Below are positions 55,215 to 64,000 of a stretch of DNA of 64,000 bases, piece after piece. This stretch comes from Sphingomonadales bacterium (GTDB lineage Bacteria > Pseudomonadota > Alphaproteobacteria > Sphingomonadales > Sphingomonadaceae). Numbering within the stretch: the stretch's first letter is position 1; every line of letters begins with the position of its first letter. The stretch covers positions 859,048 to 923,047 of the forward strand of contig JADJAC010000002.1 of the NCBI GenBank assembly GCA_016704425.1, read 5' to 3'. The translations under genes and the position numbers were made by a program. The notes under the pieces were generated by a model that saw only the letters and a program-made list of their open reading frames with translations, was not told the origin of the DNA and searched no databases.

Positions 55215-55906
55215 CGTTCTTGGCCCACTCCCTCAAGCCGATAACCATAGCCATAGAGGGAGGTTAGCTTAAAGCCGTTTCCCGGACGCAGCGATAGCTT
55301 GGAGCGTACTCTGGTAATATGGCTATCGAGTGTGCGTGTAGGGATGTCGGCCCTAAGCCCCCAGATTGTTTCGAGAATGTACTGGCGCGAAAGAGCGCGA
55401 TCGAGATTATGGAATAGCAGGAGCGCGAGCTGAAATTCTTTGGCAGTGAGCGGAATTTCGTCACCTTCGCGAGAGACAATTCTTCGATGCAGGTCAAATT
55501 CGATATTGCCGTAGCGCTCCGGAGTTTCACCATCTGAACCTATTCGGAGCCGCCGACCAAGAGCCTGTACTCTCGCGCGAAGCAGAGCTGGCTGAAAGGG
55601 CTTGCTGATGAAGTCGTCGGCACCGGCTTCGAGCCCTGCAATAACATCTTCTTCAAGTGATCGGCTCGTAAGCAGCAGCACGGGTACGTTATCGCCTATA
55701 CGATTGCGGATCCATTCGATTACGCTGATTCCTGAGCGATCTGGCAAATTCCAGTCGAGCACAAACAGATCGAAATGAGAGCTGCGCAGAGTCTGGATCA
55801 GGGCTTCGCCCCGATCGAAGCAAAAACATCTATGCCCGGCTTCATTCAGCAATCGCGAGACGCTCTCCAGCAATTCCGGGTCGTCATCAAGGATTGCAAT
55901 CTTCAT
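55211..55906 (-). CDS. OmpR-family response regulator
   Basis: A 231-residue regulator. The receiver domain has the acidic pocket (DDD at 7–9), the phospho-acceptor D51 in LFVLDWNLPD, T80 in LLLTSRS and K102 in FISKPFQP. The C-terminal winged helix has EIPLTAKEFQLALLLF, TLDSHITRVRSKL and the wing YGYGYRLEGV, an OmpR/PhoB-type DNA-binding domain. It is the first gene of an operon with the LysM/FecR protein and the CHASE2 kinase, all start/stop overlapping, so the three form one signalling unit. A TTTACA direct repeat lies about 85–100 bp upstream. Confidence 0.92.
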   Translation of the reverse strand: MKIAILDDDPELLESVSRLLNEAGHRCFCFDRGEALIQTLRSSHFDLFVLDWNLPDRSGISVIEWIRNRIGDNVPVLLLTSRSLEEDVIAGLEAGADDFISKPFQPALLRARVQALGRRLRIGSDGETPERYGNIEFDLHRRIVSREGDEIPLTAKEFQLALLLFHNLDRALSRQYILETIWGLRADIPTRTLDSHITRVRSKLSLRPGNGFKLTSLYGYGYRLEGVGQER

Positions 55907-55965
55907 TTATGCTCCCGCCAGCAAATTGATCATTCCACCAAGCATTTTTACCATGGTTGGCAATG

Positions 55966-55979
55966 GATTGGCTCCAATC
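55966..55979. promoter_or_regulatory. GATTGG-CT-CCAATC palindrome
   Basis: Perfect 6-2-6 palindrome between the divergent signalling operon and the small gene at 56236, 60 bp from the regulator start. It may be an operator; there is no other support. Confidence 0.3.
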
Positions 55980-55989
55980 TTTGGAAGAT

Positions 55990-56005
55990 TTTACAATAGT
56001 TTACA
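55990..56005 (-). promoter_or_regulatory. TTTACA direct repeat upstream of the response regulator
   Basis: TTTACA at 55990–55995 and again at 56000–56005, exactly one helical turn apart, matching the tandem half-site spacing bound by OmpR/PhoB-type regulators. The site lies 84–99 bp upstream of the regulator start. An autoregulatory role is inferred only. Confidence 0.4.
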
Positions 56006-56235
56006 TTCGAAGCGCATAACCTGTGGTACTTACGTGCGGCGGCCGGGGCTGACGCAAACCGCGAAATCAGCGGTGTCATCCAATTCGCTGACAATGCTCT
56101 AACTTTTCACGTAGTCGCATTTTCAAGGGAATACGTTCGCACAATGCAAAGGAAATTTGCCTCTGAGTTTCCTGAAAATGCGGAGATTTGCAGAAAGTGC
56201 GCGTCCCTCCTGACAATTTCAGAACGACAGGCGAT

Positions 56236-56412
56236 ATGACCATGCCCGAAGCAATCGACTCCTCCATCACCGAGAATGTCTCTGACGAACTCTTGGAGTT
56301 ACTCGATTTAGCTCTGAAGCTTTCGGATACACGAGGATTTTATCTTGTATCGGCCCACATTCAATGGGCCAAGGACCTTTTGAAGGGCGAAAACGGCATG
56401 TCGCTGAACTAA
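56236..56412 (+). CDS. Small hypothetical protein (58 residues)
   Basis: ATG 56236 (MTMPEAIDSS) has AGG eight bases upstream; the frame is open from 56188. The product is acidic and almost entirely helical (SDELLELLDLALKLSDTRGFYLVSAHIQWAKDLL), reminiscent of small helical proteins that recur in sphingomonads. No motif or family assigned. It is divergent from the signalling operon and followed by the convergent metallo-hydrolase gene. Confidence 0.5.
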   Translation: MTMPEAIDSSITENVSDELLELLDLALKLSDTRGFYLVSAHIQWAKDLLKGENGMSLN

Positions 56413-56562
56413 GTCAGCACATATTTACCCTTACAATAAATGCGTCTTTTGGCATGGTCAAAATTCGATCTCATTGAGGAAAGTCTCGAAGTGCCGGACG
56501 GTATCCTGTTGCCAGGGTCTGTGAGAATATCCACTTCCGATATCACCAAGTCCGGGCGCCAA

Positions 56563-57291
56563 TCAGGCGCGCAGCGCATCTGCCAGCCGCATGAGCAGCG
56601 CAGCTCCGTCGCCGCGCCAGGCGCTGCCATGCATGCACGCAAGGGTTCTTGGTTGGGCAGCAGCAAGACGAGCAAGTGTTAGCCGGGTATCTGGGCTATG
56701 CGCATAATAGTCCATCGCCAGACGAAAGCCTTCGCTTGGCTCGAGGATATCAGTCTCGATCAAGGCATCAGCGCCGCCGCCACCTTGCGTGAACAGATCG
56801 CCGCAGAACAGGGTAGCCGTCTTTCGTTCAAACAGGAATCCGTTGTCCCACCCATGGGGTACATGCGGTGCATCGAACCACTCTACTTGCCGCCCCCCAA
56901 GATCAAGCACCTCGCCATCGGCCATGGCGTGTGGCGGCCTTTCGGCAATATCACCGATCGTAGTCATCGCAGCTACTGCGCTGCAGAGCGGAACAGCGTT
57001 CGGTGCGATTTGCAGCCATCGATTCAGCGCGCCGCATTCGTCCGCCTCCACGTGGCAGAAACCGATGTAGTGAAGCTGTGAAGCGGGCATGACATGGTCC
57101 ACCGCCTCTCGCACCACGGGAAAGAGCTGACGCGGACCCGTGTGGAAAAGCAGCGGGCGGTCAGCCTGCACCAAATATTGGTTGAACGAGAACCCCATGC
57201 CGCCATCAATCGCGACGGGTGTATTGATGCGCCAGATGCCTTCCGCGACCTCGCAGACATTGGTGCCGCTTTCGCTGTTGGTGATCGCCAT
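56563..57291 (-). CDS. Metallo-beta-lactamase-fold protein (ODP/flavodiiron-like)
   Basis: A 242-residue metallo-hydrolase of the ODP type. Metal ligand signature HVEADECGALNRWL (HxExD near 82–86) replaces HxHxDH, as in flavodiiron proteins; a further His in PHVPHGWDNG, an Asp in LFCGDLFTQGG, and a His in LACMHGSAW complete the set of ligands. Stand-alone ODP-domain proteins bind a di-iron centre and may sense or reduce O2 or NO. ATG 57291 is decided by GAGGAGG five bases upstream (the longer start at 57309 would put this sequence inside the gene). No flavodoxin domain is attached. Confidence 0.82.
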   Translation of the reverse strand: MAITNSESGTNVCEVAEGIWRINTPVAIDGGMGFSFNQYLVQADRPLLFHTGPRQLFPVVREAVDHVMPASQLHYIGFCHVEADECGALNRWLQIAPNAVPLCSAVAAMTTIGDIAERPPHAMADGEVLDLGGRQVEWFDAPHVPHGWDNGFLFERKTATLFCGDLFTQGGGGADALIETDILEPSEGFRLAMDYYAHSPDTRLTLARLAAAQPRTLACMHGSAWRGDGAALLMRLADALRA

Positions 57292-57508
57292 CCTGGCCTC
57301 CTCGGACATTCACCCATCATGACTTTAGGCATTTGCGACAGGCCTTTCCAGCCTTGCCTCTGCCAACTTTCAGCACCTTAGGGAATGTCGCTGAAAAACC
57401 TACGTCCTGACATTGTAAATGCCTCTTAAGAGGCACGCTTGAACGTCCGCTTGCCACAACAAGGTCGCAATCCCCGCAGAGCAGACTTCGCCCCCCATTG
57501 CGGACAGC

Positions 57509-58135
57509 CTATTCGACATCAGCCACGTCAATTGTATCATGATAGGTAATGCGCTTGTCCCTGGTCCCCTCGAACGGTTTGAATTTTCGGTGAGCCATCA
57601 TGTAGGAACAGGCCGATACCGAAACGTTCGGGCTATAGCCAAGGGCTTTGACCACTTTGCATGCCTTGACTGACCCGTCGGGCGCAACGATCAGCTCGAT
57701 TTCAAGTGTGGATGGCGTCATTTCTTCAAGTCTCTCGTCCCCACCCGGCAGCCGCCACTTTATCCTTTGAGTGCGCGTTTCAGGAATAGCCTTGCCATCA
57801 GATCCCTTTGCGGGAGTATACCTGAATCGATCCCGGATGAGCTTGCAACTTGTATCGTCGAGGACATCCGAGCCACTTGATTCAGCTATCTCACAAACCG
57901 GCACACGTCCGTTCGTGGATATCGTGAACTTAACAACGACAGTGCCCTCCGCATAATTGCGGATTGCCTCAGGCGGATAATCATTGTCAGAAATATATCC
58001 TTCGGTCGAAACGGCTTGGGATTTCAGTCCTGCATCCGCTGAGCTTCCAGTCCTTGGCTCGCTGACTGATTGCGCTGAAGCGGTTGCCGGCATCATGAAC
58101 AGAGTGAGCGCCAAAAGTTGCCTGGCAAAATGCAT
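57509..58135 (-). CDS. Secreted TonB C-terminal-domain protein
   Basis: A 208-residue exported protein: signal peptide to about TASAQS, then two TonB-C-like halves. The first reads YPPEAIRNYAEGTVVVKFTI…SGSDVLDDTSCKLIRDRFRYTPA, the second TLEIELIVAPDGSVKACKV…ACSYMMAHRKFKPF. It has no N-terminal membrane anchor of classical TonB, so it is a periplasmic TonB-like protein of unknown partner. ATG 58135 (MHFARQ) gives the proper signal peptide; the frame is open to 58174. No exbB or exbD is adjacent. Confidence 0.78.
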   Translation of the reverse strand: MHFARQLLALTLFMMPATASAQSVSEPRTGSSADAGLKSQAVSTEGYISDNDYPPEAIRNYAEGTVVVKFTISTNGRVPVCEIAESSGSDVLDDTSCKLIRDRFRYTPAKGSDGKAIPETRTQRIKWRLPGGDERLEEMTPSTLEIELIVAPDGSVKACKVVKALGYSPNVSVSACSYMMAHRKFKPFEGTRDKRITYHDTIDVADVE

Positions 58136-58372
58136 CGTCACTTCTGTGCCTCCAACATGTTCATGTTCAATCATAACTCAAAACTTGTCGCAGGACGACT
58201 GAATCTTCGCAGTCTTGGACAGACCAAAAATAGTTATCACAAATACTCGACGCAGCCCGGCTCGCTGCTAATCTGTCCTGACGCGCTATTGTCATAGTTG
58301 GCGCGTTGGTGTTGTGCCTATGCTGATTTTGGCAGCGCCAAGTGACCAAGAGCCGATCAGCGGGGGAGTTGC

Positions 58373-60340
58373 ATGAGAACGGGTTTTGCGGCCTTGGGGC
58401 TGGCTTTCATTGCAATTTCGGCTCCATTATGCGCCGGCACGCGCGACGTTCAATATGCGCAGGCGCCAACCTGGGTCTTGCCGCCCCCGACACCAACCCT
58501 GAACGCTGCGCCTGAGGGCGGGCCGTTTCGTGTCACCTACAACGACACACAAGTGCGCTTTACAGATAAAGGGACAGAAACCTATTCTGCCTATCGGCTG
58601 AAAATCCTGGCGCCGGAAGCGCTCGATGCCGGGAAGATTTCTTTGACCTGGAATCCCGATGGGGGGGAAGCCACGGTTCATCTGATCAACATCATCCGCG
58701 ACGACAAGCGCATCGATGTTCTCGCCACGGACAAATTTCTGGTAATCCAGCGTGAAGAGGGCCTCGAAGCCTCCATGCTGGATGGACAGCTGACAGCAAC
58801 AATGCAAATTCCCGGCCTCAGGGTCGGCGACGAGATCGAGTTCGCCATCACCATTCGCCAGCGCGACAAGACATTGGGCAATCACTTTTTCGGCGCGGGA
58901 CAATTGCCAATCTCTGAACTGCCTGGATCTTTTCGAATTCGGGTCAACTGGCCTCAGGAAAGGCCGGTAAAATGGGAGGCGACGCCCGACCTTGTTGGCC
59001 TCAAGGCTGCAACGAACAGCGGCCGGGTGGAACTGGCTTATGAGCTGCGTGATCCCAAGTCCGCCGTTTTCACTGACGGCGCGCCTCCGCGGTTCAACGT
59101 GCGTCGATATCTTGAGTACTCCGACTTCTCGTCGTGGTCTGAAGTCTCACAAAAATTCTGGCCGTTGTTCGACGAAGCGTCACGTTTGAGTGCTGGGTCG
59201 CCAGTCCTGGCCGAAGCGGCAAAAATTGCAGCGGCTACCCAAGATCCGGCCGAGCGCGCGATGGCTGCGCTGAAGCTCGTCGAAAGCCAGGTTCGCTATG
59301 TCTATGTGGGCCTTGACGCGGGCAACTACAGACCTGCGCCAGCAGATGAGACATGGAACCGGCGCTTCGGCGATTGCAAGGCCAAGACGGCGCTCCTCCT
59401 CGCCCTCCTTCGAGAGCTCGGCGTGCCAGCTGAGGCCATGCTCGTAAACACGGTGGCAAACGACGGCATGAATGAACGCCTCCCCACGCCGGCCGTGTTC
59501 AACCACGTCCTCGTCAGAATCCGGATCGGAAGTCAGTCATATTGGCTCGATGGAACGGGCCTTGGCGACCAATACCTGAACCTTCTGCCACGACCGGCCT
59601 ATCGTTGGGCGCTGCCCGTGAGGCCGGAACTCGTCGAGCTTGAGCCGATAGTTGCTGTCCCTCCTCCCGTTCCACAATTCGTGACGGTCCTGGATATTGA
59701 TGCAAGCTCCGGGTTTGACCGTGCTGCCAAGATATCTGCCCAGAACATCCTTCGTGGCGACGGCGTTCACCAACCCGCACCAAGCTGGCGGGGATGTCGA
59801 CTGCAGACGCAGAACGGGCGCTGAAAGGATATTGGAAAGAGAACGCAAGTTTCGTCGACCCCTAAACCGTTTCATGGAGATATTCCAACAAGCAGGCCGC
59901 TCTAGTCATTTCGCTTGTCGGCACCGGCAAGCTTGATTGGGAAGTCGACGACGATGGCCGACATACGCTGACGATCATGGGCGCGGGATTCTATGCGCCG
60001 GACAGTCTCAAGAGACCCGCCGAGCAAGATCAATCCGCACCTTGGGTAACGGATTTTCCGAGATTCAAATGTTGGGCGACAACAGTCAGGCTGCCTAGCG
60101 GCCAAACCGACGCGGATCTGGGATTACCAGGCAGACCCCGTCGATGTGAGGTTGGGAGGCGTGGCCTAATGGCGGGACGCAAGCCTCGCGAACGGCACAA
60201 TCACGACAGTTATGAGCAGAAGGGTCTACAAGCCCGAGATTTCGGCAAAGGAAGCAAGGCTACTGAACGGCAGCATAGAAACGTTCGATAAAAACATGTC
60301 ACAGGTCTTCGAAACACCAAGCAAAGAAGGCAAGTTCAAG
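58373..60340 (+). pseudogene. Decayed DUF3857/transglutaminase-like protein
   Basis: From ATG 58373 a signal peptide and a DUF3857 domain (VTYNDTQVRFTDKGTETY, GLRVGDEIEFAITIR) are intact, followed by a transglutaminase core (RRFGDCKAKTALLLALLREL, Cys-His region to FNHVLVRIRI and DGTGLGDQYL). After residue ~465 the frame is lost: family-like KLAGMSTADAERALKG reads in another frame, then an in-frame TAA at 59863–59865 interrupts, and TVSWRYSNKQAALVISL continues. A second shift and a TAA follow before VYKPEISAKEA, which resembles the natural C-terminus near 60215–60340. Several independent lesions make this a true pseudogene. Confidence 0.82.
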
Positions 60341-60614
60341 AATTCCGTGGCACTGCCACCCACCTCTGAGGTGGATTGGGTGAGCCCGGACGCGCCTTGC
60401 GCGTCGCCAGTTCCTCTTTGAGAAAACTGACTTGCTTCGCGTCGTTGTCATCTATGGAACGCAGCCTTTTGAGTTCGGCGATCGCATCCTGGGCTTGAGC
60501 AAGGTCAATCTCTCCAAGCTCGACGAGCTCGTGCACGACTTTTGCGAATAGCTGCGCGCTTTGCTCAGCATTGCGCTGGGCGTCCAATTGAACCTGTCGT
60601 CTGACCCTGTCCAT
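60336..60614 (-). CDS. Small helical hypothetical protein
   Basis: About 92 residues from ATG 60614 (GGGAG nine bases upstream), mainly a long charged helix (RRQVQLDAQRNAEQSAQLF, then LVELGEIDLAQAQDAIAELK) ending in a Pro/Arg-rich tail. The frame is open to 60797 with ATG 60692 as another option. It overlaps the tail of the pseudogene on the other strand only slightly. No family recognised; the heptad-like pattern suggests a coiled coil. Confidence 0.5.
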   Translation of the reverse strand: MDRVRRQVQLDAQRNAEQSAQLFAKVVHELVELGEIDLAQAQDAIAELKRLRSIDDNDAKQVSFLKEELATRKARPGSPNPPQRWVAVPRNS

Positions 60615-60708
60615 CGCTTCGACGCTCCCGCTGCCGAGTTGGTTTGCACATGTCACGCCTTGGTTACTGCCGAAAGCCGGAAATGGACGCATGGCTAGCG
60701 GGCGACAG

Positions 60709-61170
60709 CTATTTCGGCGAGTTGCATGTCCCCGCCCAGAGCGGACCGATTGCCTTTTGTTCAACCGCGAATGTGAATCGGTATTCTGCCTTCGCAATCT
60801 TCATGGGATGCACCGGATAGGGGCATACCGCGACAAGGTGAATCCACCGGCCTCCAAGTTGGTAAGGCGTCATAAAACCAAGTTTCGCGGTTTCGGTTGT
60901 TCCATTTGTCTGAAGCTTGGCTGCAATTCGAACGGTCCCCGCCTGGATACACTGAACATTCGCAGGGCAACGACTGTCCTCGAGAATGGATAGCGGCGTG
61001 ATCGCGACAGTGCCAATGCGCACACTCTTGCCCAAGCCCGCCGTCACGAATTTAGAAGGATCAGTGCCGTTGGCTGGTGCCGTCGGCGATGCAGCGCAGC
61101 CTGCCAGGCAGGCAATCAGTATGCTTGGCAACATCCGTTGCGAAATCAGATGCCTCATATTCGAATTCAT
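60709..61170 (-). CDS. Putative lipoprotein
   Basis: A protein of about 153 residues with a lipoprotein signal (MLPSILIACLAGC, lipobox LAGC at about residue 26). The mature part contains the motif DSRCPANVQCIQAGTVRI, typical of small periplasmic lipoproteins with a single disulfide, and a Cys near the end (GTCNSPK). The frame is open to 61425, but ATG 61170 or 61158 gives the proper signal; no strong ribosome-binding site decides. Function unknown. Confidence 0.7.
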   Translation of the reverse strand: MNSNMRHLISQRMLPSILIACLAGCAASPTAPANGTDPSKFVTAGLGKSVRIGTVAITPLSILEDSRCPANVQCIQAGTVRIAAKLQTNGTTETAKLGFMTPYQLGGRWIHLVAVCPYPVHPMKIAKAEYRFTFAVEQKAIGPLWAGTCNSPK

Positions 61171-61417
61171 TAGTGCTTTGTCGTGGTTTTTGACCAAGAC
61201 AACAAGGGCGACCTCGCGCCTGTTCTCAGGAAAATGAAAGGCGCGCGATAAAAAGCATCCTCTTGGCAATTTTGTTCCTGATTTCGTTCTTGTCGCCAGC
61301 AGTTGCTTTGGTAGAGCCGGTTTTGACGCCAAGTGATCGCGCGAGCATTCGTACGTATGCTGACATGGAGCCTGTGAGTCTTGCCAGCTTATTCCACAAC
61401 TTCCGCAACAAAAGATG

Positions 61418-61873
61418 TCAGACAAAAGAGGACGCCTTTTGGCGGCGGCGCAAGGTGAGACCGGCAGCCCCTAGTCCCAATAGTAGCAGCGCCCATATCT
61501 TGGGCTCGGGGATAGCAGAAGTGTTAGCAACACTTCCAGGGGGCGAGGCGCTCAACGTCGACACCGCGTCGACGGGGCTGATAGTGGGTTGAACGCCAAG
61601 GGCATTGGAGGGCTCTCGATTATCGAAGCGAATTTCAATCCAGTTTAGTGTCCCGACCGTGGCCTTCAAATCGGGAACGGCGTTCAATGGTTCCGGCTTG
61701 AGCGATGGCTCGACAAGATCGGAAGGACGGTGACTTTCGCATGAGAGGTTGCTTGGGCCGTCATCACCAGCGCCGAGTGACAAGCAGTTTAACGGTGCAG
61801 TTGCTTGGGCAGGAAAAGCAGCGACGATAGAACCAAACATTGCCAAAAACATGATGGCTGGTTTGTCGATCAT
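61418..61873 (-). CDS. PEP-CTERM sorting-domain protein
   Basis: A 151-residue exported protein with an N-terminal signal peptide (FLAMFGSIVAAFPAQA) and a C-terminal PEP-CTERM tail: IPEPKIWALLLLGLGAAG followed by LTLRRRQ. This tail directs exosortase-dependent processing and surface or matrix attachment. The mature part has a Cys pair and no catalytic motif. GGGGG lies four bases before the ATG. No exosortase gene (epsH/xrtA) is in this window, so its processing system lies elsewhere. Confidence 0.85.
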   Translation of the reverse strand: MIDKPAIMFLAMFGSIVAAFPAQATAPLNCLSLGAGDDGPSNLSCESHRPSDLVEPSLKPEPLNAVPDLKATVGTLNWIEIRFDNREPSNALGVQPTISPVDAVSTLSASPPGSVANTSAIPEPKIWALLLLGLGAAGLTLRRRQKASSFV

Positions 61874-62699
61874 GCTACCCCCATTTCAACAACGATTTAT
61901 CGAAACCGTTGATAGGTTAAATGCCCGCGACTCTCCTTCTTGTGTCTTTGGATGGCAAAATACCTCTGCTCGGCTGGTTCTAAAAGCACGCAAGTGGCTA
62001 GTCATGTTTCATTTCAGGACAATCGCGGCCTGGGCCAACTCGGTCGCTCAAGGATTACGGAGTGTCCCCCCTGCCGCGCGTGGGTCGCACAAGAAGGCGC
62101 ATTTGACCCTCGTCTCCATGCCGGGGTAGTGACACGGAGACGAGGATACAGGAAAACTGAATACAATCAGAAAAAGAGGCTGTTCCCCCCCCCGGGCGTC
62201 CCGCTGATCGTGCTTGGTCTCAGATCCCCTGCCGATTGGTTAAAAGCGAAATTGGCAGGAATCAATAAGTCAATCGAGCCTGCCAACGCTCGTCGGCCGC
62301 AAAGATGGGACAGGCGACAACTGCTACCCGTCCAATGGCTTCCTGCCGGTCGCGATTGCCTGCACTTGTAATTGGGCTCGGCCTCGTGCCAAATTTTCTC
62401 AAGGAACAATCCGGCGAAGAATAAGTGATCGGGACCAAATTTGAAATCTGGTATCGCTGACAAGCCGGACGTTCGGCCGTGCTTGTGTACCATCTGGAAC
62501 CTGCCATCTGTTCAGGGGGACGGGAAGGTTCCTACCGGAACTTGAGGTAGCCAGCGTTTCCCACACACTGCTCGTCGGAAGCCCGTTTCCCGTCAGCGCC
62601 AATGGCCGATCATCAGGGCCTCTGTCGAATGCCACGCCAGCATCATTGTCGAAGAGGTGAGCGGGAAGTTGGAAGAGATAAGGCATTCACGCCGTTTTC
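61874..62699. other. Long stretch without a secure gene
   Basis: 826 bp with no convincing coding region. The best frame is on the minus strand at 62399–62686 (95 codons, start 13 bases after the stop of the membrane protein gene). Its product shows no motif and no ribosome-binding site, so it is not called. The rest has lower coding bias and may be decayed sequence. Confidence 0.45.
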
Positions 62700-64000
62700 C
62701 TAAAGCCCGGGGGTCAGGATGAGCATGCCGGAGACGACTACAAAACATGTCAACGCGAAGTTGAGAATTCCAAAAGCCAATGTGAAACGGCGTGCACCGC
62801 GCATGAAGGGCAGGAGGACAAGCGGCAAGATCGCCGACGCGATGAGCATAACACATAGTATGGGGATCATCCATCGCGGCGGGGGTGCTCCGCCATATGT
62901 AGAGTCATCCAGCAGTGGTCCGGTGCCGAGCGCGGCAACCCACGGCAGGAGAAGCACGGCGAGTAATGGCAGGCGCTGCCGAGCAGACGCCTCTTCGTCG
63001 GGCACAAAGGCGACGGCACCCGACATGATCAGACCAAGGAGAACGACAACGTTCGGCGGCAGCGGAAAATCAATCAGATGGAACGTGCCGACGATCAAGA
63101 GCAGGACAATGGCCGCAATGGCCCAGGGCAGCGAGCGATAGCGCAGTTGGCGCGCGCCGGGTGTAGAGAGGTCACCGGGCGTAGTGAGATCATTTGTCTT
63201 GATAGGAAGCGACGGACCCGGTGTCGGAGGCGGCGGACCGTAATCGAACGGTTCCAGGGCGGCCGGCCGGGGCGGCACCCCCGTCTTTTCTGGTGAGAGC
63301 ATTTCAGGGAGCGCCAGTTTTCGCATAACCGGGATTTCGTCCGAAAGTTCGCCTTCCGGCCCAACGAACGCCAGGCTGGTCTCGCGGCTGAGAATATTGG
63401 CCGTGCGGCGAACCGCATCGGGTTCTTGTGGCGTGGCCGACTCCGCAAAGGCTGCCGCTGCAAAGGCGCGCAACGCACGGGCGTTGGGCGCGATACCCTC
63501 GGTCGGCAACGGCGCTGTGACGCGGATTTCGCCCTGGATTGTCTTCATGACGCCGAAAATCCAATCGCTCCGGTTGCTGGTAAGATTGCCGTTGGGATTC
63601 ATCGGGTGCCGGAATGTTTCGATCCCGCGTTCGGAAGTCACTTCCCAGCCGCCCACCTGGTCAACCTGCCAGGCGCGATGATCGAGCGAACCGCCATTAC
63701 TGGGCACGATCTCCAACTGAATCGGCGCGGCGCAATCGATCCTGATCGGATCGCACGAAACGATTTCATAGGGCGCGCCTTGACCGCACAGGGTCACTTG
63801 CAGGGCCGCCGAATTCACTGCCAGCGTGGCTTTGTGCCAAGCGGGTGTCGTTACCAACGCATCGGCGTCAGTAAGAACGGACATGATGGCGTCATGGCGG
63901 GCGCTCAGCGGGATAAACAGTCGCGCGAGGTTTTCTTCCGGCCGCCCAAGTGGTTTGATGCTCCAGATTTGAACTTCGACCCAGTCTCCAGGCGCAATCC
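62700..64000 (-). CDS. Membrane protein of unknown function, start beyond the window
   Basis: The frame stays open from the ATG at 63884 to the right edge (…DWVEVQIWSIKPLGRP), so the true start probably lies outside. The visible part has a long hydrophilic N-terminal region with Cys and Pro-rich linker (RPAALEPFDYGPPPPTPG near 200 of the ATG-based count), followed by about five membrane helices in the last 150 residues. No family recognised. It is followed on the same strand by the gene-free stretch to 61873. Confidence 0.7.
   Translation of the reverse strand, partial: IAPGDWVEVQIWSIKPLGRPEENLARLFIPLSARHDAIMSVLTDADALVTTPAWHKATLAVNSAALQVTLCGQGAPYEIVSCDPIRIDCAAPIQLEIVPSNGGSLDHRAWQVDQVGGWEVTSERGIETFRHPMNPNGNLTSNRSDWIFGVMKTIQGEIRVTAPLPTEGIAPNARALRAFAAAAFAESATPQEPDAVRRTANILSRETSLAFVGPEGELSDEIPVMRKLALPEMLSPEKTGVPPRPAALEPFDYGPPPPTPGPSLPIKTNDLTTPGDLSTPGARQLRYRSLPWAIAAIVLLLIVGTFHLIDFPLPPNVVVLLGLIMSGAVAFVPDEEASARQRLPLLAVLLLPWVAALGTGPLLDDSTYGGAPPPRWMIPILCVMLIASAILPLVLLPFMRGARRFTLAFGILNFALTCFVVVSGMLILTPGL

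Noticed and set aside
62399..62686. 95-codon minus-strand frame after the membrane protein gene
   Set aside because: Composition is coding-like but there is no start signal or motif; not enough to call a gene.

Overview
The window looks like chromosomal DNA of a GC-rich alphaproteobacterium, most likely order Sphingomonadales. This rests on the gene content (a cobA–DUF2849–cysI–DUF934–cysH block, a UPF0262 gene, a compact gspC–N cluster, a PEP-CTERM protein, many sphingomonad-type secreted hypotheticals) and on short GC-rich palindromic intergenic repeats. No tRNA, rRNA, CRISPR array or intact insertion sequence was recognised.

Layout. 0–8 kb: end of a membrane protein, a nitronate monooxygenase-like flavoenzyme, an alpha/beta hydrolase, SelO, and on the minus strand a trimeric autotransporter adhesin translationally coupled to a secreted protein. 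8–21 kb: a frame-disrupted astD, the sulfate assimilation/siroheme block, an SDR, dnaB, a run UPF0262–GH25 lysozyme–cdd–dcd–secreted protein, a VOC protein and a saccharopine dehydrogenase-like protein. 21–31.7 kb: a type II secretion cluster, gspC to gspN, all minus strand and mostly with start/stop overlaps, directly downstream of rnr (31.8–33.9 kb). 34–41 kb: glpD, a YghU-like GST, a lipoprotein, a P-type ATPase, a DUF2855 protein.

41–47.5 kb looks like an accessory island: two regulators, a short gene translationally coupled to a Tat-signal-like protein, an ImmR/ImmA pair, a ParB-domain DNA methyltransferase broken by an apparent 2-nt deletion, a DUF5681 protein, and a HEPN-like gene broken in a C5 tract. 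47.7–51.6 kb holds secreted and transglutaminase-like proteins, a Cys-rich membrane protein and a Sel1-repeat protein. 51.6–55.9 kb is a three-gene signalling operon: OmpR-type regulator, secreted LysM/FecR protein, CHASE2 histidine kinase. 56–64 kb is gene-poor and holds a metallo-beta-lactamase-fold protein, a TonB-domain protein, a clearly decayed DUF3857/transglutaminase pseudogene, a lipoprotein, a PEP-CTERM protein and a membrane protein running off the right edge.

How parts work together. CobA makes the siroheme precursor for CysI, while CysH makes the sulfite that CysI reduces. The Gsp proteins form a secretion machine, but no prepilin peptidase gene is visible here. Several genes (astD, methyltransferase, HEPN, LysM/FecR) each carry a single frame break where the family-like sequence continues in another frame. 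These may be real mutations or assembly errors; only the DUF3857 gene, with several independent lesions, is convincingly dead.
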